Shown here piece by piece: positions 35,180-47,237 of a stretch of DNA of 64,000 nt; within the stretch, counting starts at the first letter, position 1, and every line of letters begins with the position of its first letter. The position numbers and the translations under genes are program-made. Below the pieces are notes generated by a model. That model saw only the letters and a program-made list of their open reading frames with translations. It searched no databases and was not told where the DNA came from. The DNA comes from Hofstenia miamia (lineage: Eukaryota > Xenacoelomorpha > Acoela > Hofsteniidae), in assembly GCA_900660155.1 (NCBI GenBank), contig CABFPE010000496.1, positions 190,305 to 254,304 on the forward strand, written 5' to 3'.

Positions 35180-35620
35180 GAACTAGCAAAACTGCCATCA
35201 CTAAATAAGGCAGAATACAATGAAGCATTCATTTTGGACTGTGATGCAAGCAAGGTGGCAATTGGAGCAACACTAGGACAAATAAAAAATGAGAAAGAGG
35301 TGCTGATACAATTCCTTAGCTGCAAACTGAAGCTGAGCTAGGAAAATTATGGTTGGATGAAACTAGAAATGCTAGCCCTAATTGAAAGCATCTAGAAATT
35401 CAGGCATTTTTTAATTGGAGAAGAATTCAGGGTCTGCACAGACAACAGCAGTTTAGCATGGCTGAAGAAGTTCTCAGGAGACAAATCAGGAGTAGTGTTG
35501 AGGTGGATCAAGTACCTAAATGAATTTACTTTCACCATTGAACACCAGAGAGGAACACTACACACTAATGCAGATTTCTGGACTGCACTCCCAGAGTATC
35601 AAAGAGATGCAGCCAAGGAA
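35180..35620 (+). pseudogene. Ty3/gypsy RNase H
   Basis: Open pieces read ILDCDASKVAIGATLGQ (about 35230-35280), SCKLKLS, E-N-Y-x-W, EMLALIESI, RHFLIGEEFRVCTDNSSLAWL (split by a stop) and LRWIKYLNEFTFTIEHQRG, with ADFWTALP at about 35570. This is the classical RNase H order (D-A-S, E-x-L-A, T-D-N-x-x-L, and R-W-x-x-x-L-x-x-F-x-F-x-I-x-x-x-x-G). The usual N-(V/A)-x-A-D-x-L-S-R ends here as NADFWTA, slightly degenerate. Confidence 0.75.
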
Positions 35621-35879
35621 GACAGTGAAAAGAAGCAATTTCAATTCTTACCACATATGGAATATGAAGGATTACCCAAAATAAATGTTGATAAGAAAGG
35701 GCAAGTAGTCTTCCCAATCATGATCAAAGAAGAGATATCAGAGAAAGAAATCATAGAAAAGCAAAAGGATGATGTCATACTGAACAAAGCAGTAAAAAGC
35801 TGCAAGAGCTGCAATTAATACTATTAAAACTAACAGTTAGTTACTATGAGAGATACAAATGGAAGACAAACAAAAACAG

Positions 35880-36930
35880 ATTCCTATACATGGAATCACA
35901 GAACAACAGGATTGCAATCCCAGAATATTATAAAAGGGAATTAATAATGAAAGTGCATGAGAGGGGCTATTTAGGCATCACACAAACAGAAAGTACTTTC
36001 AACTGAAGGTTTATGATGACAGCAGTCAGGAGAGTCACAGAAGAAGTCATTAACAAATGCAAAATATGTCTCCTAAACAACAAGCAGCATTTCCCAATCC
36101 AGAGAGTACCACTAGAGAAGATTATAGCAATGCAACCCAACAAAATCATACACATAGACTTGGAGATGTTATCAAGAGATGAGGAAGGATACCAACACCT
36201 ACTAGTAATGGTGGACAATTTTATCAAATATGCAAGGATGATCCTGACAAAAAACACAACAGCAGAGATAGTAATGAAGGAGTGGATCCTGAAGTTTGGA
36301 CCAATGGAGATAATAATTACAGACAAGGGCCTGCAATTCAAAAGTGGTGTATTTCAGGAAATGTCGCCACTATTAGAAATATTCTGTGAAAGTACAACAG
36401 CATATCACCCACAGGCAAATGGTGAAGTAGAAAGAATGTTAATTAAGCTAATTAGAGTTGCAACATCAAGGATAGGAGGACAAAAATGGCAAGAATTAAT
36501 CAAAATGGTCAAGTCTTTTTAAAACACATCCATACACTCAATGACAGGCATGACACCATTCAAGGCAATGTTCAGAAGGAAAGCTGCAACACCACTACCA
36601 ATGCAGTACTTCAACTACAGTGGGAAGATGGACAAAAAATATGTAAACCAACTAAGAAGCCAAATTACTGCAAAACATGAAATGATGTGTCATAATATAA
36701 AAAGTTTGCCATGAGACAACAATGAAATTACAATAAAAAAATTTATGGTCATGCACATAAGATAGGCACACAGTATATGCATTCACACCTGTAAAATTGA
36801 CAGACACAAACCAGGTCTGAAAACTTAAAACAATTTGGTAAGGTCCATATATGATAACACAAGTATTGCCAAATAATGAGTATATGCTAAAAAAACAGCA
36901 GATTACTGCAATTTCAAAATTGAAAATGAG
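35880..36930 (+). pseudogene. Ty3/gypsy integrase with GPY-type end
   Basis: The zinc-binding part reads VHERGYLGITQTEST, then CKIC at about 36058-36069, where the second histidine of H2C2 has become Y. The catalytic core is open from 36013 to 36522: HIDLEM gives the first D (36157-36159), IITDKG the second (36322-36324), and NGEVER the E (36430-36432). The last two are separated by 35 residues, a DD35E core. After a stop, GPYMITQVLPNNEYMLK (about 36840-36890) matches the GPY/F module of Ty3/gypsy integrases. No chromodomain is seen after it. Confidence 0.85.
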
Positions 36931-36932
36931 CA

Positions 36933-39900
36933 ATGGCAGACATCAAGGAAACTAAAGTAGATGAAAATGCCAAATTTAAAATAAATCAAATTAATGGAAA
37001 TGAAACCCCTTATGATATGAATGAATTAGACAGTTTACCAGAAGAAGGTTTTGATGCAGAATTCAAAACAAATATTTGGTAAAGAAAACTTACAAACAAG
37101 AGTACTGCCAAGAAAGGCAGCAAGAGATAAATATATATATGACCCTGAATGGAGAGAACTGATGTTAAGCAGCCCAACTTTCCCTCCAGAGGTCCACAAT
37201 GCTGATTTGAGGGCAGAGTGACTGATGGAGTTCCAGGGGAAGGTGTAGGTGGGGGAAGAACCATATGCATATGAAAGTGATTCAAGAGCCCACAGCTAGT
37301 TGATTGCTGAAAGAGTAAGCTGATTTGAGGGCAACTCAGTAGAGACCATCAGTTTTGACTCACTTGATTGTGAGCCAAGCATCAGAAGGCCATTACAGAT
37401 TACTCAGCTACACACCCCCTCAGAAACAACATCAGAAAGAACAGTATGTTCAAAAGAAAGAGAGCAACATATGTCAAGAAAAGATGGAGAAACCCTGCAC
37501 CCCTACTTTATGGGAACACTAAAAATGAGAAACAATGTATTAAAAACAGAGGGCAGCAACTTACCAATCATACTAGATTCCATGAAAAGGCCAATTGTCA
37601 ATGTGATAATAAGCTATCCAAGAGACTTGAATGAGACACTTGAGAGACCATACTGTACAGTGCACATAACTTTTGACAAAAATTTCACAATTGAGAGAGC
37701 ACAAGGACATGGCATACATACATCAGATAACCAAAATACCAGAGATCAACTTTGACAAGGATAACTTTGTGATCATTTACATCCTAAAGTAAAAGAATAC
37801 AAAAAAAGCAGTTAGATCAAACATTCAGAATGGCAAGAGTACAGAAGATACAAATTGTAACCATCACACAAATGACCCTCAGCAAAATCCCTGACTTTTT
37901 GCACACACTAGCCATGTGGCTGGAGAATGTTTTTCCATGAAAAAAAGAAGTGATGGACACCAAGGTATCAAAATTAATATGCTTTGATCTACAGTTAGAT
38001 TATTGGATAATGATGGACCCATGTATAGCAATAGAGCTATTTAAACAGGTGAAGACAATCAAACTGACAACAAATGCAGAAGGTGTAGAGAAAGCCAATA
38101 TGTTATTTATCAAATGCATCCTCACACAGAGACAGGAGCATCTCAGACAAATACAAGAAATATGAAAAGAGATGAAGCTACAAAAGAAAACAACAGAAGA
38201 ATGGGCTGAAGTAAACATAGAGGTGCTGTTCAAGAAATATCATAAAACAATAGAGGTAGCCTTGATGGAGATAAATAGAGCATACAAACTAAAAACAAAC
38301 AAAGATTTTAAGAACATGATATTTGAAGAGAAAAACACACCAAAAATCAGGTTTAGGAAAACTGTTTGGTTAATAGTGATTTTATAAACAGAGGAAAAAG
38401 ATCTTTGACTAATGATATCAAGAGCAGGGCAACATAGACTCACAAAAGTGAAAAAGTATAAAATCAAAATGTCCCCAATTAACACCCAAATAAAAAATTT
38501 GCTACTGAAGGAATATGTAGAGAAAATAATTTCCCCAGAAAAAATGAAGAAGCTGAAGCAGACAATCAAAAAAAATGATAAGTAGACTCATAATAAATAA
38601 AAGCCTGATGAGGAGAACAACAACTGTGGACATGGCAAACAAGATGGGAACCATGCCAGAAGAAATTGCATTGTTCAATGAACCTATGAGAAAATACCTG
38701 TTGAGTGCAAAATTGGAAATGTGGCTGAGACAGGTAGAAACAGAACCTTGGATAACAACAAAGAAAATCATAAAAAGAAAATTGCTGACAACAAAGAAAT
38801 AGTTAAGATGATGAAGGAGAAAAATGTACATCAAACTCTACTAAAAAGAAAGTCCATGATGCACATTCATGAAAATAATAAAGAGTGCAGAGATGATGAG
38901 AAGAGGAGGTATTACAGAACCTGTTGAAGTCTGTGAAAGGATAACAAAAACACAAAGAGAAATTATCAAAGAGGAAGAACTACTAACCTCAATGCAACTG
39001 ATCCTATCCCCAAAAACACAACAGCAAATCCATAAAATCAATATAGAGAAATGGGGAACTACCTGTCCCAAAAGCACAATGCAATGGATAGACAAGGATG
39101 ACTAAAGATTTTTGGTTGAAATAAAGATAATGAAGGAAACAGAGGAAATTCACTCCAGAAATTACCAGAAAGTAAAAGAAGAGCAAATGGTGACATCCAT
39201 GAAATTAATGTTTATAGAAGCCTTTACAAAAACAGAGTTGGAAGAGCTGCTAAAGCCATATAATAAATTGGCTGTTGATGTAGAATGTATCACATCAAAA
39301 ATAGAGATGAAAGACATGATCCAGATAAAAATGAGTAGAAGTGGGTTAACACAAAGTTTTTAGGACACATTGAAATACAGTAAGAAGAACTACCCAGCAA
39401 AAATTGGACTGGCAATGACACTGACAACATCAGCAACATACAACAAAATAGAACAACAAATCAAAACAAAAATCCTCATCTGCATGCCACTAGAAACAAT
39501 ATCAATCCCAATGATACTCCCAAGATGGAGGATACCCAAAGACATGAAAATAGCAAAAGCATTCCTACACAAATACAAAACCTACATGAACACAAAAGAA
39601 TGAGCTAAAACAATAATCAACAGAGAGGATTACAAATGATGACAAGAAATCATGTGCAGCAATGACAACAGGGAATGTGTATATGTTGAAGGAGTGATAA
39701 CTCCCTATCAACTATACACTCAAGGCAAAGCCATCAATGAGCAGTTAAAAGAACTGAGAGATGAAATTGACAAAAGAACAATGAAAGCAGTAATGCTATT
39801 TTTGGGAGTAAAAATGTAGTCTGGCTGGACTTGTGGGATAAACAGTATTTCTACTATGATGTCACAAAGTGGGTCAAGATAGTAACAATGATAAGGTTGA

Positions 39901-40209
39901 ACAAGAATGACCCAAACAACATAACAGAGGAGGAAGTAAGAAACAACATAAGCTTCTTCTACAAGGATGTCATGAACACCAGAAGCCTTCAAAAAGTATT
40001 TATGTTCTTTTACCCAGATACAGCAATTTGCAAAGACCTAGCTCACTCAAGTTAAGAGGATGCTTAGATGGCATTAATGATAGCAATAAAAGGGATCCAC
40101 CTGCATCAGAAATACTACAAAATATTTTCAAGAAAAATGAATGAAGTGTGAGAGATTGCACCAATATCAGAGAACATCAAAGAAGCAAAATTTTTGTACT
40201 ATCATAGTA
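36933..40209 (+). pseudogene. Third ORF of the Ty3/gypsy element, function unknown
   Basis: Downstream of integrase, plus-strand frames cover about 3.3 kb with stops and frameshifts but no change of character: lysine/glutamate-rich, helical, no signal peptide and no transmembrane span. Pieces include PIVNVIISYPRDLNETLE (about 37590), a QIKNLLLKEYVEK block (about 38490), a LAVDVECITSK block (about 39268-39300), and a FFYKDVM to IAIKGIHLHQKYY stretch (39954-40115). Diverged copies of these blocks occur at 42343-44418, 45420-48824, 49750-50500, 54627-55028 and, inverted, 56555-57805. It is not like an envelope protein, dUTPase or chromodomain. I do not recognise it. Confidence 0.6.
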
Positions 40210-41346
40210 TGGTTGGTACATTTTGCCAACAATGATATACTTAGAACCAACAAACACTTTCTTAAAACTAACAATGCAAATTTATTTAAAAAAAATTTGT
40301 TTAAAATAGATAAGAAAGAGGCATTATTTTAAATAAAAGAAATAGGGATATAAAAATTAACTTTTATAATCCAAAGTATATTATTAAATATAATTTGTAT
40401 GAGGGCTGGATGCTTAATTCTTTAAGTGAACAAATTATTATAACTAATTTGATGTATATTTAGCTTAAATTAACTGTGTTTTTGTTTCTATAAACTAAAA
40501 CTGATTGAATTAGTTAGAAATAAATGTAGAGTCCAAAAGTAAGATGATGAGGTCACCCAGGATAGCTTCATCCAAAGATTTTTAACTCTTGATTAAAAAG
40601 TAAATATTGTATTCAAAGAGTGAATGTGGTTATAGGCCTACTGGGGAAGAATCCAGCCAAAAAAAATTCTAATGCATCTAGGTAGCCACTTCCATGGCAA
40701 AGTGGAAGAGCTGGGTTTTTTGCAAATACTTGAACTACAGTATAAGCTATATACTACAAGCCATAAATACAAAGATAAATGGAAAATCACTTATACTTAA
40801 GAAGAAGGATGTGTTTATTTTAGGAGCAGTTACATAACAATAGCAGAATGTGTTATTCTACAGATTATTAAATAACTGCATATACCAATCAGTTGAAGCT
40901 CTTCTAAAAATAAGTTATTACTTGAAAGACATATAATAGTGAAAATGATCCATCACAAATTCAATTACAATGGCATAAATAAAATTCACAAATGATTGCC
41001 CTAATACTATTATTTCACATACATATTTTAATCATTTCAGAAAAGTAACTAGATATTCAAGATATTTTTGTTACCTCAATAAAGCCTTTGAAGACTAAAT
41101 CCACCTTGTAGGTGCATCACTTAAGCTGATTAAATAATTCTATTAAGATTCAGAGTTTTTAATTATTATCAGATATACTTACTATTTACTTCCCAATGTC
41201 CATCACCTGCTAATTCTGATTGGCTAATAAATTTATTTTTTGCAAATTGGGTTTCCTAGTTAAATATCTCAAGCAATTTGCATTGTTGGTTTTAAGAAAG
41301 TGTTTGCTGGTTCTAAGTATATCATTGTTGGCAAAAAGTACTAACC
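40210..41346. mobile_element. hAT-like MITE inserted in the third ORF
   Basis: The left end GGTTGGTACATTTTGCC and the reverse complement of the right end GGTTAGTACTTTTTGCC begin inverted repeats of about 70 bp with few differences (both continue AACAATGATATACTTAG). TCATAGTA occurs on both sides (40202-40209 and 41347-41354), an 8-bp target duplication as in hAT elements. No transposase is encoded. An inverted partial copy lies at 22802-23191. The third ORF continues in frame-like fashion on both sides. Confidence 0.8.
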
Positions 41347-41354
41347 TCATAGTA

Positions 41355-41519
41355 CAGTAACAACAGAAAGGGAGGCAATACTAAAAATGACGAAAAAGCC
41401 AGAATTTGCAACAACAAGCTGGAGTGATCTGAAGGCAGACACAATAATATGAAAAGCTGATGAACTAGTCAACAGAGAAAGAGCTGTGCTAAAAATAATG
41501 CAAGCTGAAGGGGGCATGT
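41355..41519 (+). pseudogene. C-terminal end of the third ORF with polypurine tract
   Basis: After the MITE the third ORF continues as REAILKMTKKPEFATTSW, SDLKAD, a stop, and then NRERAVLKIMQAEGGM. The tract GAAGGGGGCA directly precedes the 3' LTR, as a polypurine tract should. The final codons read GGC ATG TAG, so the stop codon lies inside the first bases of the LTR (TGTAG). Confidence 0.7.
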
Positions 41520-42342
41520 AGCATAATCCAAGAATTAATGCTGCAAAAAAGAAGAAGAAAGAGATTAGTTGGTCAAAGAAGATTAACATCAAATTATGAT
41601 TAAAATTAATTGTAAATCAAAATCAATTTAAGTTCAATTTAGCATCATTAATTTTGTAAATGCAACTAAGAGATAACATTACCAAATAGTACTTGTTGAT
41701 AACAATTTGGCAAAAAATGAGGGCAATATTGCTTCCAATATTTTTAGCCATCTTGGCAGATGATAATTTGAAATTCAAATCAACAGATACTTTTTGAATC
41801 AAAACTATAAATAGAGAAAAATCATTTTAGAAATCTATTGAAGTAAATTCTTTGAAAATCTTATCTTTAGATTTATTTCAGTTTGCTTATTATTAAATCA
41901 TGTCAAGCTAATTGGTAGATGCTTAGTATTAGTGAGGGCAAACATTGGGAGTGATTCAAGGGTCCTTGATCCATGCCATGAAACCACATTTAAGTTAGGG
42001 ATATGATTAGGAGTTTTTCTCCATTTAGCTGACTATTGATTCTTTTAACAACATGTAAGCAATAACAAACTTTGGGAAAAAAGGCTAGTTTGCCAATCAT
42101 AGGATATTATATTTTATATTAACTAGACTACATAGTAGACCTATAAATAGACTGATAACAAGACTGAGCATGTATTACTAATTATATGTAGGTTAGGAAG
42201 CTGCACATAATTATCTATTTAATTATTTAATTCATTTAAAGCCAGTATTTTTCAGTAATGGTTAAATAAATATTTATTAAGCAGCTAGTGATATTGCCAG
42301 GTTGCAAGTACAAATTACACATTACAAATTGAGTTTAAGTCA
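41517..42342 (+). mobile_element. 3' LTR of the Ty3/gypsy element
   Basis: Starts TGTAGCATAATCC right after the polypurine tract and matches the 5' LTR until GAGTTTAAGTCA. It contains TTTAAGTTAGGGATATG and ACTATAAATAG words; the TATAAATAG-type words may be promoter elements. It preserves the uninterrupted target site of the solo LTR that split the 5' copy. No target duplication could be matched to the sequence before 27479. Confidence 0.75.
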
Positions 42343-42423
42343 TTATCTAATACATGTAGCTAAAGCAGAGACCATGGACACCACACTTATCTCAAATCAG
42401 TATACTTTCTATAAGGATACTAG

Positions 42424-43735
42424 TGTAGAGTCACTTGGGGAAATTCGTGTTTATTATTTAGTTGATTTTTATTTCCTTTTGTATCACGTCACTATGACGT
42501 CAGAATTATGTTTCGACCTCAGGTTTACGAAGGAACTCATGTCCCCTCAAAGGTGCTATATGTTGCTCAAATGTAATTTGAATTGCGAGGGAAATTGATA
42601 ACATGAATGATTAAACTTGATTGTAAACTAAGGCAGGTAGTTATTTATTATTAACCATGTATAAAATGAGTAAACTTGTAGAAAATGGTGAATAGATTTT
42701 GTCTATCCTCAAATACTGTTACTTTTCTCTCCGTTACTTTATCTATTGTTTTAGTATGAAAATAATTGCTTAAGCTCGGCAACAATTTGGGAGTGCCTAT
42801 TCAAGGTACAGGGCAACATGTAGCTCCTGGCAATCATTAGATCTTCCCAGCCCAAATTGTGGACTCANTAAATAGACTGATAACAAGACTGAGCATGTAT
42901 TACTAATTATATGTAGGTTAGGAAGCTGCACATAATTATCTATTTAATTATTTAATTCATTTAAAGCCAGTATTTTTCAGTAATGGCTAAATAAATATTT
43001 ATTAAGCAGCTAGTGATATTGCCAGGTTGCAAGTACAAATTACACATTACAAATTGAGTTTAAGTCAGTTACATCCAGCCTTGAGAGTTGCACTGAGTTA
43101 AGATAGGGAACACATAAGCTACTTCNTTACTTTATCTATTGTTTTAGTATGAAAATAATTGCTTAAGCTCGGCAACAATTTGGGAGTGCCTATTCAAGGT
43201 ACAGGGCAACATGTAGCTCCTGGCAATCATTAGATCTTCCCAGCCCAAATTGTGGACTCACTAAGTTACGGATACAGGAATGGTTAAGGAAATAATAAAT
43301 CTCTCGTTCAAAACTCAACACATACATGCACCTATAATTGATTACACTGTGATGATACCATGCCGTTGGCTAACACGAATGTCTGGTAATTACAGACTAT
43401 TATTTAGTGAGCTGAGAACTAACAATGAAAATGAGATTTACTTTTGTAATGAGATAGAAATTAATAAGTGAGACAAATAGGGTAGCACCATGCACTAATC
43501 GAGCACTGAACTGTTTCTGTTTTCTAAAGACTCCGCTTCGGCTGGAAGCCACGTTAGTTGATCATCTTGGGAAGACCTAAAGTATCATATCAAGTACTTG
43601 GATGAACTACAATTGTTTTTATATTAGTTTATTTTCTCTTTACTTGTTTCCCCAGAATCAGGGCTGCTGTTTCCTATGTTAAACCTTCTGCAGAGTCAAT
43701 TAGTTACTAGTAAAATCACAGCCCACGATTCTACA
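42424..43735 (+). mobile_element. Solo LTR (915-bp family), copy 2, with misplaced contig inside
   Basis: Begins TGTAGAGTCACTTGGGG and ends GCCCACGATTCTACA, flanked by CTAG on both sides (42420-42423 and 43736-43739). Removing the contig overlap and the stray contig (42868-43260) leaves 919 bp, equal to the other family members. A homologous copy is reconstructed from 53611-54215 and 51323-51640. Confidence 0.75.
42869..43125 (+). other. Stray contig between single-N joins (LTR end plus leader)
   Basis: Nearly identical to 42146-42340 (the end of the 3' LTR), it then runs into the leader sequence also seen at 29734-29790, without the LINE found there. The contigs before and after it overlap each other directly (42734-42867 equals 43127-43260), so this piece does not belong here. 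Confidence 0.8.
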
Positions 43736-44418
43736 CTAGCACTAGCACTAATGAAAATCTTGTTTACTAAATCTTGAACAATGTCAGAAATAGCTGCAAT
43801 GTTACAGCCTCATTCTCAATTGGCTCTAGACATAGAATGTATTACTTCTGAAATTCACATTTCAGAAGCAATTTAAAAACACTGCCATCCTCACTTATGC
43901 TCAGATTTACAATGCATGAACTGTCATGTTTCCATAGGGATTGCCTGGTTGGAACTCACACCAACATTATAAACACAATTGGAAGAGTGCATTGGAACTG
44001 AAAATAATTATTACATGCCATTTTTTGACATGGTAAAAAATCATTATAACTTACATAGATTCTTTACATTTTTCTATGCTTATACTACAAACAATTAAGA
44101 CAATGCACATGCATCAGACATAGATGCTAAGATGACATTATTAATTGGCATTAAAGGCATTTCCTTATACTTAAGATTCTACAATATCTTTACCTGAAAG
44201 TTGAACCACCTTTGTAATTCAGTCACAATATCAAAATGCATGAAAATACCTAAATTCTATAACTTTGCAAAGAATGTCAGCATGAAATAGGAAGCACTCC
44301 ATGGACATGTGGACTTGCTTTCTTGGAATAATCCTTGAGCTATCACCTTAGTGCAACAAGCTCAAGCATTGATTGAACCTGATATGATGGAGATTGTGGA
44401 ATGCCATCTTAGGGGGCA

Positions 44419-45400
44419 TGTAGAAAACTGCACTTATTCACCATCTCTAATTTTGGTTACATGAACTTAGTATTTGCAATCTCCTAAGTATATTCAATGA
44501 ATTTTAGTTTTGTAAAATGTGTAATTTCAGTTTACATAATTCTGATAATTTTATGCAGTAATTTCTGACAATTGCAGACTACCTGTTATAATGTACTAAT
44601 ATTAGCAATTGTGAGTTGTTTTCATATATAAATGAATATTCATTTGTTTAATAGAAAGAAATTTGGATTACATTTTAATTTTTCTTTACTTAAGTTTAAT
44701 TATACTTTTCTAACTACTTTGTATTAGTTAAGAGGTACCTAGAAGTGGTACAGCTCAGCTATCATATTCTTTAATTTATGGCTCAGGTGTACAAATAGGT
44801 CTTTGTTTTATTCATTATCAAAAATTGTTATTATTGCAAACACCTAAATTTCATGACATGAGAAATGCACCAAGCTTAGGTTTATACTTAACACTTAGGT
44901 TCCATTACACTGCCCCTGATAATATTAGGGCTTTTCCCTCTCTTTCTTAAATAGGGCTCTAGTCTTAAGCAACTCTTTCACAAGGTTTTTCATTTCAGGT
45001 TGGCTGAGTGTGGCCACTCTTCCCTCTGTTGATTTCCTGTCATTATTTGCTTCTATTAGGAATAGGCATTATGATAGGAGGAGTTAATTATTTACTGTAG
45101 CACCAACAAATCCATGCTTACCACAAAACCCTTATTAGATAGGGAATCAGGATTTCCATTCTGATGCCACACAATAATTATTACCTTTGTACATTTTGGA
45201 GGTTAATATATTTTATGATCTAATGAGATTTCACCTAGCAGCATGAATTTATTTACTTTGCCTGAGGCAGTATGGCCTCCAAAATCAATAAGAATTATTA
45301 TAGTTTGTACATGATTTTTATGTTCAAGTCAGTAAATTTAGTGTATTGTCTGTGAACAATTATTAAAAGATGAAACATTTATATCTTCAAATAATGTATA
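44419..45400 (+). mobile_element. LTR-like start and leader of a further element
   Basis: TGTAGAAAACTGCAC follows a polypurine tract (AGGGGGCA) in the same position as the main element's 3' LTR, so it should be an LTR start. Its 3' end could not be fixed. The sequence up to about 45400 is non-coding and precedes another third-ORF relic. Confidence 0.4.
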
Positions 45401-46163
45401 TTATGACACAACTGATCTATTTTGAAATGGCATTGAATTAAATAGTATCTTAAAACACAGTACTGATGACAGTTATATTAGTAAGGGTATGGCTTTTGAT
45501 ACAGGACTTAAAAACTCTGATTATCTTGATTTAAAATTATTGGTTTTCAAATATTCTTTTGGGGTATTTGCCAAAGGTATAGGCACAATTTGCAAAATAA
45601 AACAAACAATTAAAATTATTCAGAAACTTGCATATAGCTTAGATTTTAAAAATTTAATATTTGGTCTAGTTACATCAAATAGTATAATTTGTGTTGATAT
45701 TTCACAGAGTTGGACAATTTTGGTTGTTTGTAAGTGACACAGGTCCTATAAAATGGAATTAGTTTACAAAATTTTACATAATTCCTTTTAAGGAAAAATT
45801 ATTGAAATTTATTTTTTCTAAACTCTTAAAAGTAAAGAAGCCTTAGGGACTAAACTGTGTTAAACATAGGTAAACTTACACATGTAAAAATATTATATTT
45901 TTTCTTATACAAAAAATGAATAAAAAAGTTCAAATTGTAAGTGAACTGATTATATTGAAATCAGTAAATAATACTAAGACTGGAACAAATTCTAAAACTA
46001 ATGAACATTTATAGGATGTGCAATCTACAAGAAAAAAGCATGAATTAACCAGTCTAAAAGAAGTTATCAAGCACATAGTAAGTATCTTTGAAATACTAAA
46101 GGTAAATTATCATAAGTTAAATCCTGTAAGTCTCAAGTCTTATATAGCTTACCAATGTCTCCA

Positions 46164-46772
46164 TATAGTGGTTGGTAGTTGTTATTTATTGGCCAGATCA
46201 TGTGCTTTTTGTGTTGACTATTGTTTGTACATATTGTAAATACACATTGTATATAAGACACCCAAGCATCTGTAAATGAAGAAATAGTTTAACCATGTTC
46301 TCTTTTCACTAGAATCACCCCAGTGATTGGGTTAGGATTACCCTGATGTGATCCTGAACAGGTGGCAAGTCATGAAGAATTTCCTCATGATCTGCTGTCT
46401 AATCAATGCTGCAGTAGCAAAAGATGGTTTTTATTACTTGTTTTGTTATTTGTTGTCTAAGTCATTGCTGGCCACAACTGGTGTATGGAATGCATCATGC
46501 AAAATGAACCCCATTGAAAGTGAGTTAGCAATGTCTACTCCTTAGTTTTGCATGTTTGAGCAAAGAGCATTTGAATTGATACATTTGTGCCAGATCCTCA
46601 TCAATTGGGTACACAATAAAAATTTATAGGCCAGATTATGTGCTTTTCATGTTGACTATTGTTTGTACATATTGTAAATATGCATTGTATATAAGACACC
46701 CAAACATCTGTAAGTGGAGAAATAGTTTAACTGTGTTCTCTTGTTCACTGGAATCACCACAGTGATTGTACA
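46164..46772 (+). mobile_element. TRIM-like miniature LTR element
   Basis: Two related about 150-170 bp terminal blocks (46164-46330 and 46621-46772) share GTTGACTATTGTTTGTACAT, TATAAGACACCCAA and AATCACC-x-CAGTGATT. They enclose about 290 bp of non-coding sequence. The same LTR type occurs at 52747-52927 and 55289-55469. The internal part is also recognisable at about 52520-52746, where TTGGGGCGGCA precedes the LTR as a polypurine tract. LTR length, tiny internal region and lack of coding fit a TRIM. Confidence 0.55.
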
Positions 46773-47237
46773 ATAGTTAATTTTCAGAAGAACATTTTAA
46801 TAATTGATATATTATATATATTTGACTAGGAGATTGGTTTCATTGGCCAAGGCCATGGATGTTTAACATGCTTATTTGAATATTAATTTGGAAGTTTCCA
46901 ATATTGTCATACAAATTTTATTCTTCATATGTATATGATAGATTTTACAATGAATTTCTTAAAAAGGACTCCTTTATTAGAACATATTACATGTTTTATG
47001 AGCTGTTTAAAAATAGGGGGAACTAAGACTAGAAGCACTGAATTTCACATAAAAATTTTAAACAATAGTTGGCTGCATACTTGAAATTGAATTTCCATGA
47101 TATCAAAATATTAACAAATGTATGTTTTGAAAATTAAAATCAATACAAAAATATTAATAAATTAAAGAAAGATGATAATTTTAAAGAGGATTCATATATG
47201 GTTCCCATATTATTAACACTACTTTGGCAAGTGCTAA

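Larger units (their letters stand above)
42343..44418 (+). pseudogene. Third-ORF relic 1 (interrupted by a solo LTR)
   Basis: The sequence directly downstream of the 3' LTR, 42343-42423, joins to 43736 once the solo LTR is removed. It then reads MSEIAAMLQPHSQLALDIEC and ITSEIHISEA (about 43784-43870), matching the TELEELLKPYNKLAVDVEC block of the main third ORF. Later DAKMTLLIGIKGISLYLRFY (about 44120-44180) matches ALMIAIKGIHLHQKYY of the main copy. It ends near ECHLRGH before AGGGGGCA, a polypurine tract, and TGTAGAAAACTGC, a new LTR start. No RT or integrase was found with it. Confidence 0.6.

Noticed and set aside
36933-40209. Third ORF as a retroviral envelope
   Set aside because: No signal peptide, no fusion-peptide-like or membrane-anchor segment and no cysteine pattern; strongly charged throughout.
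32857-40332. Many minus-strand frames of 60-125 codons across the retrotransposon
   Set aside because: They are shadows of the plus-strand gag, pol and third ORF in other frames, with no motifs of their own.
42355-42423. TGTAGCTAAAG at 42355 as the start of the second solo LTR
   Set aside because: The start at 42424 gives a matching CTAG duplication and the same length and terminus as other family members, so 42355 was dropped.
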